A stretch of 64,000 nt of DNA, taken from JAAZKA01 sp034926225. GTDB lineage: Bacteria > Bacillota > Clostridia > Oscillospirales > QAMX01. The first letter of the stretch is position 1; every line of letters starts with the position of its first letter. Positions 1-8,152 of this stretch are shown here, piece after piece. Both the position numbers and the translations under genes were made by a program. The stretch lies in assembly GCA_034926225.1 (NCBI GenBank), contig JAYFRF010000005.1, positions 186,001 to 250,000 on the forward strand, read 5' to 3'. The notes beneath the pieces were generated by a model that was not told where the DNA came from, did no database searches, and saw nothing but the letters and a program-made list of their open reading frames with translations.

Positions 1-385
1 TCTTAAGTTCCTCATACTGACTATTGCTGTCCGCAATCTGGTCGTTGAGCACGGTCAGCTGCACATAATTATAAATCAGCACGCCGGACAGCAGCGTCGC
101 AACCGCCGCTAAAAAGAGGGACATGACGCTCACCTGCGGACGAACCGCCGCCTTTTTGCGTTTGGAAGGCGTCTCGCGCGCTTCCGTGCGGCGCACCTCC
201 CGCACATGGGGCCGCTGATCGAAACGAGATAGATCGTACCCGATCGCCCGATCGTCCGCCGGTTCGTATTCCGGCACTTTCGCAGCATTTCCATCGGTAT
301 GATAGACCGCCGTCTTTCCCGATAGAATTTCTTCCGTTACTTTCCTGTTCTCATGCTCCGACAACGCGGCCTGCAAAGAAGGCAT
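1..385 (-). CDS. FtsL-like cell division protein, 3' truncated by window edge
   Basis: About 128 codons are visible before the gene runs off the left edge. The start at 385 is chosen because GGAGG ends six bases upstream; an ATG at 391 directly abuts GGAGG and is less likely. The N-terminal 85 or so residues are polar and charged, with a KRKK patch. They are followed by one hydrophobic segment (starts SVMSLFLAAVATLL) and the beginning of a polar helix (LNDQIADSNSQYEELK). Short cytoplasmic tail, single membrane span and external coiled coil is the FtsL/septum-initiator plan. Its place 26 bp downstream of rsmH is the usual ftsL position in the division cluster. Sequence identity to FtsL is weak, as is normal for this family. 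Confidence 0.75.
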   Translation of the reverse strand, partial: MPSLQAALSEHENRKVTEEILSGKTAVYHTDGNAAKVPEYEPADDRAIGYDLSRFDQRPHVREVRRTEARETPSKRKKAAVRPQVSVMSLFLAAVATLLSGVLIYNYVQLTVLNDQIADSNSQYEELK

Positions 386-411
386 AGGCATCCTCCGTTA
401 TACTATCAGCT

Positions 412-1350
412 CTATATCTTTTCCGCCACGCGCAGCTTGGCGCTGCGTGCGCGCGGATTTTCCGTACACTCTTCTTCCGTCGGCAGGATCGGCTTTTTCG
501 CGATCAGCCGAACGCGCGGCTTCTTGCCGCAGACACACACCGGGAATTCCGGCGGACAGGTGCAGCCCTGTGCCGCCTGCGCAAACACCTGTTTAACGAT
601 GCGATCCTCCAGCGAATGAAAGGAAATAACCGCGATTCTTCCGCCCGGATTCAGGGCGTCGACCGCCGCCCGCAGCGCCTCGTCGATCGCCGTCAGCTCA
701 TCGTTGACAGCGATGCGCAGCGCTTGAAACGAGCGCTTCGCCGGATGCTGCTTTTCCCGTCTCGCGGCGGCGGGCATAGCATCGGCAATGATCCGTGCAA
801 GCTCTGCCGTCGTCTCAATCGGATGATTCTCCCGCTCTCGCACAACGGCTTCTGCAATGCGCGGCGCGTAGCGTTCCTCGCCGTAATCATAGAGGATCCC
901 CCGCAGCTCGGCTGCGTCCGCGCGGTTTATAAGCTCATACGCCGTCTCCCCCCGCGTGCGGTCCATGCGCATATCGAGCGGCGCATCGTGCATGTAGGAG
1001 AAGCCTCTCTCCGGGTCGTCGAGCTGAAAGGACGAGCAGCCCAAGTCAAAAAGGATCCCGTCCGCGCCCTCAGCTCCCGCTTCCCGAAGGCAATCGGCAA
1101 TTCTGCGAAAATCGCTGTGTATCAGCGTCACATGCCGGACGTACAGGGAAAGCCGTTCTTCGGCGCGTGCCAGCGCATATTCATCCCGGTCGATGCCGAT
1201 CAGGCGGCCGCCGTCGAGCATGCCCGCAATGACCAAGGCATGTCCCGCGCCGCCGAGCGTCGCGTCGACATAGACACCGTCCGGACGGACGCGCAGCGCG
1301 TCGATACAAGCGTCGCGCAGCACGGGGATATGCGTATAGGGTTCGTTCAT
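412..1350 (-). CDS. rsmH: 16S rRNA (cytosine-1402-N4)-methyltransferase RsmH (MraW)
   Basis: A SAM-dependent methyltransferase of 312 residues, normal length for the family, which modifies C1402 in the ribosomal decoding centre. Visible motifs are the N-terminal HIPVLRDACIDAL, the SAM-binding VDATLGGAGHA, FDLGCSSFQLD, the ERGFSY / LDMRMD block, and the C-terminal ISFHSLEDRIVKQ. The start at 1350 has GAGAGGA upstream. It heads the division cluster, with the ftsL-like gene directly after it, and has its own consensus promoter. The gene mraZ, which often precedes it, is absent here. Confidence 0.97.
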   Translation of the reverse strand: MNEPYTHIPVLRDACIDALRVRPDGVYVDATLGGAGHALVIAGMLDGGRLIGIDRDEYALARAEERLSLYVRHVTLIHSDFRRIADCLREAGAEGADGILFDLGCSSFQLDDPERGFSYMHDAPLDMRMDRTRGETAYELINRADAAELRGILYDYGEERYAPRIAEAVVRERENHPIETTAELARIIADAMPAAARREKQHPAKRSFQALRIAVNDELTAIDEALRAAVDALNPGGRIAVISFHSLEDRIVKQVFAQAAQGCTCPPEFPVCVCGKKPRVRLIAKKPILPTEEECTENPRARSAKLRVAEKI

Positions 1351-1428
1351 TCCAAGTTTCCTCTCTTCCGTAACCGCCGCAAAGCATGTGTGATACGCGG
1401 CGGCGGAAGGTGAACATAATCCTAGTTC

Positions 1429-1457
1429 ATTATACAGGAAAATATGTTAAAATGCAA
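1429..1457 (-). promoter_or_regulatory. SigA-type promoter for rsmH / division cluster
   Basis: On the minus strand a -35 TTGCAT (1452-1457) and a perfect -10 TATAAT (1429-1434) are separated by exactly 17 bp. Transcription should begin near 1422, leaving a leader of about 70 nt before rsmH. No mraZ coding sequence or obvious MraZ-box repeats are seen in this stretch. Confidence 0.85.
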
Positions 1458-1491
1458 GCCGTTTTTTCCGGAAATATTCCGACGAAAACGT

Positions 1492-1956
1492 TTATTTCAC
1501 ACCCGCAGCGGCCTTGAATTCCGCACGAATTTTACGCACCTCGGCAAGGGATGCGGCAATGGATTCCTCGGTTCGTTTTAAGAGGTCGTCACAGTACGCG
1601 CCGGCTGCGCGCTTCAGCTCCGCCGCCTGCGTTTCGGCGGCCGCACTGATATCACGGGCACGCTGCTTTGCCTGAGATGCGATCTCGTTTTGATCCACCA
1701 TCGCACGCGCCTTTTCCTCCGCCGTACGACGAAGCGAATCGGCTTCCTTTTTGCCTGCCGCAATCAGGTCGTTGCGCTTCTCGACGATCTCACGCGCCGC
1801 CTTGATCTCTCCGGGCATGTTGCCGCGCAACTCATCCAAGATATCGAGCGCTTTTTCGCGTTCGATGACGCATTTGTCCTTGCCCAAAGGCATGCTCCAG
1901 GCTTCCTCAATCATCCCATACAGGACGTCGATCAATTCGTCAATTCCTCCGGCCAT
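1492..1956 (-). CDS. Coiled-coil protein of unknown function
   Basis: 154 residues, almost entirely charged helix rich in Ala, Glu, Lys and Arg, with no membrane segment or signal peptide. The section from about residue 50 to 145 has long heptad-like runs (EIVEKRNDLIAAGKKEADSL and AETQAAELKRAAG), resembling the stalk of ATP-synthase b/E subunits, under which name such proteins are often annotated. It is the last gene of the uvrC-rsmD-coaD unit, 35 bp after coaD. A scaffolding or envelope-linked role is possible, but the sequence shows no active site. Confidence 0.75.
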   Translation of the reverse strand: MAGGIDELIDVLYGMIEEAWSMPLGKDKCVIEREKALDILDELRGNMPGEIKAAREIVEKRNDLIAAGKKEADSLRRTAEEKARAMVDQNEIASQAKQRARDISAAAETQAAELKRAAGAYCDDLLKRTEESIAASLAEVRKIRAEFKAAAGVK

Positions 1957-1991
1957 ATGTCAACAAACTCCTTTCGGAACTCTTTTTTATG

Positions 1992-2477
1992 TTATGGTTT
2001 CAGCTTTCTTGCGATATCGTCCGCGACGCAGGCCGGGACGAAATTGCGGATGCTGCCGCCGTAGCGGCCGATCTCGCGCACGAGACTCGAGCTTAGGTAC
2101 ATATACTCCACACTTGTGACGAGGAATGCGGTATCGGCGTCCGCGTTGATCTGTCGGTTGGCGAGTGCCATCTGGAATTCGTTTTCAAAGTCCGACATCG
2201 CGCGAAGGCCGCGTACCAGGGTCGTCGCACCGACGGTTTTAGTGTAGTTTGCGATCAGTCCATCGCAGGTGTCGACTGTGACGTTAGGGATATTCTCGCT
2301 TTGGATTGCGCGGCGCAGGAAATCGGCGCGTTCCTCGGTTGAAAAGGTTGCCTTTTTATTGATATTGGCGACGACAGCGACGATCAGCCGGTCGAACATG
2401 CCCGCCGCGCGTCGGATAATGTCCATATGACCGAGCGTCACGGGGTCAAACGACCCCGGATATACGGCAATTTTCAT
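1992..2477 (-). CDS. coaD: Pantetheine-phosphate adenylyltransferase
   Basis: Transfers AMP from ATP to 4'-phosphopantetheine, the penultimate step of coenzyme A synthesis, in the cytoplasm. The 161-residue protein has the nucleotidyltransferase start YPGSFDPVTLGH (the T/HxGH motif, residues 14-17), the VVANINKK segment, RGLRAMSDFENEFQMA, and the C-terminal SSSLVREI motif. Length and motif spacing are typical. It follows rsmD by about 20 bp, the common rsmD-coaD pairing of Firmicutes. Confidence 0.97.
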   Translation of the reverse strand: MKIAVYPGSFDPVTLGHMDIIRRAAGMFDRLIVAVVANINKKATFSTEERADFLRRAIQSENIPNVTVDTCDGLIANYTKTVGATTLVRGLRAMSDFENEFQMALANRQINADADTAFLVTSVEYMYLSSSLVREIGRYGGSIRNFVPACVADDIARKLKP

Positions 2478-2499
2478 GAGCGGTTTACCGCTCCTTCCG

Positions 2500-3060
2500 T
2501 TAAAGTGTCGGGTTTCCGCGGGTAATCAGCGTAATCTTGCTTTTCCCGTAGATATACTCCCGCAAGACGCGAAACCCGTTTTCGGGTGCCGGTAGCGCTT
2601 CCTCTCGCAGCGTCTCACAGACAACCAATCCGCCCTCCCGCAGCAGCCCGCGTTTCATAATCCGTTCGAGCGCCCCGGCAAGCAAGCCGGCCTCATACGG
2701 TGGGTCGAGGAAGATCAGTCCGAACCGGTTCTCCGGGAAACGTGCCAGCACGTTCAGGGCGTCACCCTGTACAATCTCTGACCGGTCCTCGTAGCGGACG
2801 GTTTTTACGTTGTCGCGAATCACCGCGATCGCAGCGGTGGAACTGTCGACGAATACGGCGTCTTTCGCCCCGCGGGACAGCGCTTCGATGCCGAGCTGAC
2901 CCGTCCCGGCGAACAGATCGAGGACGCGCCGGCCTTCTATATCAAATTGTATCGCGTTGAATACGGACTGCTTCGTCCGCTCGGTGGTGGGACGCGTATC
3001 GAGACCTTCGACGGATTTCAGCTTCCGGCCGCGGGCGTCGCCTGTAATCACGCGCATCAT
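2500..3060 (-). CDS. rsmD: 16S rRNA (guanine-966-N2)-methyltransferase RsmD
   Basis: 186 residues with the RsmD opening RVITGDARGRKL, the RPTTERTKQSVFNAI helix, SAM-binding VLDLFAGTGQLGIEALSRGA and the catalytic LDPPYEAG (an N6/N2-methyltransferase DPPY motif). It methylates G966 of 16S rRNA on the small subunit. Its start overlaps the uvrC stop by four bases (ATGA), implying translational coupling in the uvrC-rsmD-coaD unit. Confidence 0.96.
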   Translation of the reverse strand: MMRVITGDARGRKLKSVEGLDTRPTTERTKQSVFNAIQFDIEGRRVLDLFAGTGQLGIEALSRGAKDAVFVDSSTAAIAVIRDNVKTVRYEDRSEIVQGDALNVLARFPENRFGLIFLDPPYEAGLLAGALERIMKRGLLREGGLVVCETLREEALPAPENGFRVLREYIYGKSKITLITRGNPTL

Positions 3061-4922
3061 AGATTATTCGTTTCCTTATTATCGTTATTTTCAGTGGCAT
3101 TTGCCGCGGCTGTATGCAGCCGCGCGTACACCGCCGCCGCCACGTTTTTCGGCACCGCCGCTGCGAGTTCTTCCTCCGACGCCGCGCGGATCGCGCGTAC
3201 GGAGCCGAATTTCTTCATCAACGCGGCTTTCCGCGTTTCTCCGACCCCTGGAATCTCATCCAAGGCCGATTTCCTTACCTTTTTATCACGCAGCGATCGG
3301 TGGTACTCAATCGCGAACCGGTGTACCTCCTCGCCGATCGTGCCGATCAGCGTAAAGAGCGCCGGCTGCGTCCGAATCCCGATCTCCCGGCCGTCCGGCT
3401 CCACCAGAGCGCGTGTCCGGTGATGGTCGTCCTTGACCATGCCGAGCACGGGAATCCGCATGCCCGTTTCCTCGAGCACCTGGCGCGCGGTCTGCGCATG
3501 CTGCTCGCCGCCGTCGATTAAGAACACGTCCGGCAGCGGCAGGAATTTCTCGTCCCCTAGAGCTGCGCGCGCGAGCCTTCTGCGCAAAACCTCCGCCATT
3601 GAAGCGTAATCGTCCGGCGCTTCCCGCTCGAGCTTAAACTTGCGATAAGCGCTCCGACGCGGCTTCCCGCCTTCGAATACGACCATCGCGCCGACGGTTT
3701 CCTCCCCTGCCGTATGCGAGATATCGTACGCTTCCAGACGGTACGGGGCGTTTTCCATGCCGAGCGCCGACTGCAGAAGCGTTAGTCCCCGTCCGGTTTT
3801 TTCCTCGCGAAGCGTCGCGATCCTCGCTTCCTCCCGGGCGTTTTCCATCGCCATCTCCAGAAGCTTCCGCTTTTCGCCGCGCTGCGGAAACAGCACATAT
3901 ACCCGCCTTTTGGCAAGTCCGGTTAAATATTCGCTCAAAAGCGCCGCGTCCGGCGTCTCCTGCGACAGCAGCACCTCCCGCGGCAGTATCGGACGGTCGC
4001 GGTAGTATTGTGTCACAAATTGCGACAGCGTATCCGCTGCGTCTTCCTCGTCCTCGCATACCGGCAGCAGCGTCTGATCCTTGCCGAGAAGCGTCCCCTC
4101 GACGTAATGCAGCACTGCGATGCACGCACGCGCGGTACCGTTATACAGGCATACGACGTCAGCATCCGGTACATGCGCCGCTACGACCTTCTGCCGCCGG
4201 TCAAGCCGCTCGATCGCCTGCAGTCTGTCGCGCAGGTATGCCGCCCGCTCATAGTCGAGCGCTTCGGCCGCGTCCTCCATCTGTGCGCCAAGCGACGCCG
4301 TCAGCTCATCGCAGCGTCCCGCAAGCATCATACTCGCTTCTTCCATCAGCGCCCGGTACTGCTCCCGGGATATGCCGCCCTCGCAGACGCCGACGCAGCG
4401 CCCGAGGTGCCGTCTTAAGCACGGCCGTTCTTTTCCGATATCGCGCGGAAACCGGCGCGAGCAGTTTGGCAGCTTTAATGTTTCCTGTACGATGTCGACG
4501 ACCTCATGCGCGATGCTCCTGCCGCCGTACGGTCCGAAGCAGCGCTTTCCCGTCTCCGCCTGCGCGGAAAGTATTAGCCGCGGATACTCGGCGGCCGGGT
4601 CGTAGCAGATGAATGGATAACCCTTATCATCCTTTAAAAGAATGTTATATTTGGGCTGATAATGCTTAATGAGGGTATTTTCCAAGACGAGCGCCTCAAG
4701 CTCCGTATCAGTGACGATCGTCTCAAAGTGATCGATATGGGAAACGAGCCTGCGCGTCTTAATCCACTGTGTTTCCGGATTTTGAAAATACTGTGTCACG
4801 CGGTTTTTTAGGTTTTTGGCCTTCCCAACATAGATGACCACGCCGGCCGCGTCGATCATCCGATAAACGCCGGGCTTTTGTGGACACATATTTGCTTTTT
4901 CTCGCAGCGCTTCAATATTCAT
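3057..4922 (-). CDS. uvrC: Excinuclease ABC subunit C
   Basis: The nuclease of nucleotide excision repair; it cuts both sides of a UvrB-bound lesion. The 621 residues show, in order, an N-terminal GIY-YIG nuclease (PGVYRMIDAAGVVIYVGKAK), a UVR/UvrB-binding helix pair near residues 200-230 (AEALDYERAAYLRDRLQAIE), the RNase H-like second nuclease (YDISHTAGEETVGAMVVFEG, FLIDGGEQH), and a C-terminal helix-hairpin-helix (EIPGVGETRKAALMKKFGS). The start at 4922 has GGGGAG seven bases upstream and follows a good promoter. First gene of a four-gene unit. Confidence 0.97.
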   Translation of the reverse strand: MNIEALREKANMCPQKPGVYRMIDAAGVVIYVGKAKNLKNRVTQYFQNPETQWIKTRRLVSHIDHFETIVTDTELEALVLENTLIKHYQPKYNILLKDDKGYPFICYDPAAEYPRLILSAQAETGKRCFGPYGGRSIAHEVVDIVQETLKLPNCSRRFPRDIGKERPCLRRHLGRCVGVCEGGISREQYRALMEEASMMLAGRCDELTASLGAQMEDAAEALDYERAAYLRDRLQAIERLDRRQKVVAAHVPDADVVCLYNGTARACIAVLHYVEGTLLGKDQTLLPVCEDEEDAADTLSQFVTQYYRDRPILPREVLLSQETPDAALLSEYLTGLAKRRVYVLFPQRGEKRKLLEMAMENAREEARIATLREEKTGRGLTLLQSALGMENAPYRLEAYDISHTAGEETVGAMVVFEGGKPRRSAYRKFKLEREAPDDYASMAEVLRRRLARAALGDEKFLPLPDVFLIDGGEQHAQTARQVLEETGMRIPVLGMVKDDHHRTRALVEPDGREIGIRTQPALFTLIGTIGEEVHRFAIEYHRSLRDKKVRKSALDEIPGVGETRKAALMKKFGSVRAIRAASEEELAAAVPKNVAAAVYARLHTAAANATENNDNKETNNL

Positions 4923-4962
4923 GGCGGCTCCCCATCCGAAGGTACAATTCCCGTTGTTCTTT

Positions 4963-4991
4963 ATTGTACCTCAAAAGCGCGCAAAGGTCAA
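4963..4991 (-). promoter_or_regulatory. SigA-type promoter for uvrC operon
   Basis: On the minus strand TTGACC (4986-4991), a 17 bp spacer and TACAAT (4963-4968), about 40 bp before the uvrC start. No LexA-type operator is evident nearby. Confidence 0.75.
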
Positions 4992-5079
4992 GTGTTTCTG
5001 TAACCGAATTGTAATATTTTTTCCGCCGCACTTTTCTGCCTTTCTTATTCCGAAACGGCAAAAAATCGGCTTTCCCCCA

Positions 5080-5108
5080 TTGTGTTCCTTTTTATTTTGT
5101 GCTATAAT
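5080..5108 (+). promoter_or_regulatory. SigA-type promoter for the permease-TerB-BrxD-ruv unit
   Basis: TTGTGT (5080-5085), 17 bp spacer, perfect TATAAT (5103-5108), about 58 bp before the first gene. With no terminator seen until after ruvB, this could drive the whole 7.4 kb plus-strand unit. Confidence 0.7.
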
Positions 5109-5166
5109 AATCTGAATCTAAGGTTTTCCCTTACTCGCTTAAATCATACGAATAAGGATCTTCATT

Positions 5167-5892
5167 ATGTTAAACGCCGTTTTCTTCCTCGCGGCGGTAG
5201 CCGGCGGCGCGTTTGTGCAAGCAGCGTCCGGCTTCGGCTTCGGCATTTTCGTCATGATGTTCTTCCCGCTGTGCCTGCCGAACTACGGCATGTGCGTGAC
5301 GCTGTCGGGTCTATTATCCATCGGCACAACGGTTGTCACCACCATCCAGTACCGTCAATATATCGCCTGGAGGAAGCTCCTCATCCCGTCTGTCTGCTTC
5401 TGCGTGATCAGCGCAGTCATTATCACCATCGCGGCGGGGCAGGCGGATTCGTTAATGAAACGGCTCCTTGGCGGTGCGTTGATTCTCTTGAGTATGTACT
5501 TCCTCTTTTTAGGCAAAAATATGAAAATCCACGCAACACCGGCCGCCGGTGTTGCCGCCGGCTCTCTTTCCGGTCTTTTGTCCGGCCTGTTTTCGATCGG
5601 CGGCCCGCCGATGGTCGTCTATCTGCTCGCGGGAACCGATTCCAAGGAGGAATACCTCGCCACGATTCAGGCGTACTTCACCGTGACAAATCTCTTCGTC
5701 CTAGCGGTACGCGCGATGAACGGCATGGTGACAAAAACCGTCTTTTCCCACGCCGCCCTTGGACTTGTCGGCATTGCACTCGGTGTGTTCCTCGGACGCA
5801 AGGTGTTCCGCAAGCTGGACGCAAACCGTCTGCGCTTCATCATCTACCTTTTTATGGCGGCGTCCGGCGTCATCACCCTCGTGAAAGGTTAG
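5167..5892 (+). CDS. TauE/SafE-family (TSUP) permease
   Basis: A 241-residue hydrophobic protein with about seven or eight membrane spans and the duplicated TSUP pattern. The first half has AVAGGAFVQAASGFGFGIFV and the second half GLLSGLFSIGGPPMVVYLL. Family members export or import sulfite, sulfoacetate and related anions; the substrate cannot be read from sequence. AAGGA lies eight bases before the ATG. Only four bases separate it from the next gene, so it is transcribed with the TerB-domain gene, although a functional link is not obvious. Confidence 0.85.
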   Translation: MLNAVFFLAAVAGGAFVQAASGFGFGIFVMMFFPLCLPNYGMCVTLSGLLSIGTTVVTTIQYRQYIAWRKLLIPSVCFCVISAVIITIAAGQADSLMKRLLGGALILLSMYFLFLGKNMKIHATPAAGVAAGSLSGLLSGLFSIGGPPMVVYLLAGTDSKEEYLATIQAYFTVTNLFVLAVRAMNGMVTKTVFSHAALGLVGIALGVFLGRKVFRKLDANRLRFIIYLFMAASGVITLVKG

Positions 5893-5896
5893 TCCT

Positions 5897-8140
5897 ATGG
5901 CCCAGTATTACAGCGATCTTCCGCTGCCGCCGCGAAGAACCGCCCCGGAAGCGGATAAAACGCCTCCGCACAGCTTTCGTGCCGCGCTGACCCTGACCCC
6001 CTCGCATGACCGGCTCTTTTTCTACGCCGAGCTTTCCGGTACCCCCGCCGTCTATCGCGGACGAGGCTATTTCACCGAAAAGTCCTCCGATCCGGCGGGC
6101 GCGGGCTTCCGTGTGCCGCAAATCTCGCTGCTCGACCCGTTTTTATGGCAGTACCGCACCGTCTCGCCGCAGCATTTCAAGATCGTTCTGCGTGTCATCA
6201 TCCCAAAGCTTCTGCGCGACGGCGTGCAGCTCTCCTGTGCGCTGTCTATGACCGATGACCCGCCCCTGCGCGTGGATGTCGCCTACGACGAGGGCGTCGA
6301 GGTATTCTCGCTGCATATCCTCTCCGTCGTTCCGCGTGCCGGTTTGACCGCGCTCATGGGGCTTGACGACTACATGCTCTCGGAGAACACGCTCTACCGC
6401 ATCCGGCAGACACACCTATCCGAGCTTGCCCCATACCCCGATGGCGATTCGATCCTCCCGCTCGATCAAGCATCCTCACTCGGCAGGCTCTGTGACCGCG
6501 CTTCCTATCTATTTGCGGGTTCTGGGGTACAGGCTCTGCGCGACTGCGGGCGCGGCATCAAATCCGCGCGGCGTCAAGTTACCGGAATCGCCTCCGCCGC
6601 CGCGGAGGTCTTAACCGCTCTGCGCCGTCAGGTACTCGACGACGATACCGATACCCACGGCTCCCCCCTGCCGCCCCGCCGTCAGCCGCAGGACGCCCCC
6701 GACGCACACGCCGTGACTTTCCCTTTGCCGACGCGTACGGCGCCGACGCCCATCCGGGAGATCGCGCTTGAGCCTCCGGCGCTTGGCCGGGCGGTCATCC
6801 TGCCAACCCCGATCTCCGGCTCTGTGAAAAACGCGGTATTCTTGAACGATGCCCGCCGTCTTCGGGACTATGCCGTCGCCCGTGCCAATTTCGTCCCCTT
6901 CCGCGCCGGTCGTCCGACCTACGCCGACATGACCGCCGCGCAGAAAAGCTGGTACTTCCACTGGCGCGCGCAGTTCCATCGCGGGGTTGTCCTGAAGACA
7001 GACATCTCCTATATCTACGTGGCGGCCTACGAGCTTCTAAATTCTGTCGCCGCTTCCGGCGCGACGGCGCTCTCCGCTCTCCTGCGCCTCTGGGAAAGCT
7101 ACCGCGACGCGTTTCCCTACCTCGACCGCTGTATGCCCGGCTGGTGCGCCGATTATATGCTCCTAAACGACCTGGGGCAGGATTTTGACTCCCTGCAGGA
7201 GCGCATTCCGTTTTCCATCACCGAAACGGATGTCCCCGCGGAGGTATTCTGCAACCGCCGTCTTCGGGAAGGTCTGTCCGCGCTGCCGCTGTCTGTGCTC
7301 GGCGCGCTGGGCGGCTACCCCATCCTCGACTCCCGCTTCTGCGCCGAGGAAAGCCGGCGCGCACGCTGCGAGACGGCCGTCGCCCGGGCACTGCGCGCCG
7401 CCGAGGGCATACGCAAAGCCTCCGGCAAACCGCTGCTCGACTCATATGCCCCGATGCAGACCACCTATCTGCACGACAGCTTCTATGGCGCCGTCATCGG
7501 CCGTGCGTCCTCCCGCCGCATCGAGCTGACCTATCGGCCCTATGCGCGCGATCCGCAGTTCCGCACGCTGCTTGCGGGTATTCTGCGTTACACAGAAAAC
7601 CTTCTTCGCAAACGGGAACGCTTCCCCGGGCGTCTGAAAGCAGAAAGCTTGCCCCCGGATATAGAAAGTGCGATCCTCAACGCCTTAGCTATCCCAAAGG
7701 AAGTGGGCGCCGTACCGCCGGACGCTCCGGATAAGCCGCGTGAGAAGCTTGTCATCGACCTCGAACGCGCGCGTGCGCTTGAGGATGCGTCATGGGAAAA
7801 TACCCGCCGCCTGCTCGACGCGCTCGGTACCGAACCCGCGGCTGCCGCCGAGCCGGAGACAGCGCCCGAGCCCGAGGAGCCGCCTATGCCGGAATCCGAG
7901 GAAACGGAGGAGGCGGAGAACGTCCCCTTCATGGAACGCCTGAACGCTACGCAGGCCGCCGTACTCGACGCGCTGAAGCGGGAGGATACGGACGCCGTAC
8001 GCCGAATCTGCTCGGAGGCGATGACGTTCCCGGATGCGGTGTTTGAGGAAATCAACGAAATCGCACTCGACGCACTCGGCGATCTGCTGATCGATACGGG
8101 GATGGGCGTCATTTACGAGGAATACAAAACTCTTGTGTAA
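5897..8140 (+). CDS. TerB N-/C-terminal domain protein (tellurite/DNA-stress family)
   Basis: 747 residues, no signal peptide or membrane span. Residues 1-300 are not recognised. From about 310 to 460 there is a TerB_N-like helical region (NDARRLRDYAVARANFVPF, then TAAQKSWYFHWRAQFHRG, then SYIYVAAYELLN). An acidic Glu/Pro linker sits near 650-690. The final 60 residues (AVFEEINEIALDALGDLLID, then IYEEYKTL) match the usual end of TerB_C domains. In known genomes TerB_N/TerB_C proteins accompany a BrxD-like P-loop ATPase and a superfamily II helicase, and have been proposed to act in DNA processing or phage defence. Here the ATPase follows 12 bp later, but no helicase is nearby. Confidence 0.75.
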   Translation: MAQYYSDLPLPPRRTAPEADKTPPHSFRAALTLTPSHDRLFFYAELSGTPAVYRGRGYFTEKSSDPAGAGFRVPQISLLDPFLWQYRTVSPQHFKIVLRVIIPKLLRDGVQLSCALSMTDDPPLRVDVAYDEGVEVFSLHILSVVPRAGLTALMGLDDYMLSENTLYRIRQTHLSELAPYPDGDSILPLDQASSLGRLCDRASYLFAGSGVQALRDCGRGIKSARRQVTGIASAAAEVLTALRRQVLDDDTDTHGSPLPPRRQPQDAPDAHAVTFPLPTRTAPTPIREIALEPPALGRAVILPTPISGSVKNAVFLNDARRLRDYAVARANFVPFRAGRPTYADMTAAQKSWYFHWRAQFHRGVVLKTDISYIYVAAYELLNSVAASGATALSALLRLWESYRDAFPYLDRCMPGWCADYMLLNDLGQDFDSLQERIPFSITETDVPAEVFCNRRLREGLSALPLSVLGALGGYPILDSRFCAEESRRARCETAVARALRAAEGIRKASGKPLLDSYAPMQTTYLHDSFYGAVIGRASSRRIELTYRPYARDPQFRTLLAGILRYTENLLRKRERFPGRLKAESLPPDIESAILNALAIPKEVGAVPPDAPDKPREKLVIDLERARALEDASWENTRRLLDALGTEPAAAAEPETAPEPEEPPMPESEETEEAENVPFMERLNATQAAVLDALKREDTDAVRRICSEAMTFPDAVFEEINEIALDALGDLLIDTGMGVIYEEYKTLV

Positions 8141-8152
8141 AGGAGTCACGGC

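Noticed and set aside
616..1413. Open frame of 265 codons opposite rsmH
   Set aside because: Shadow of rsmH in a GC-rich region; Arg-rich translation without any family features.
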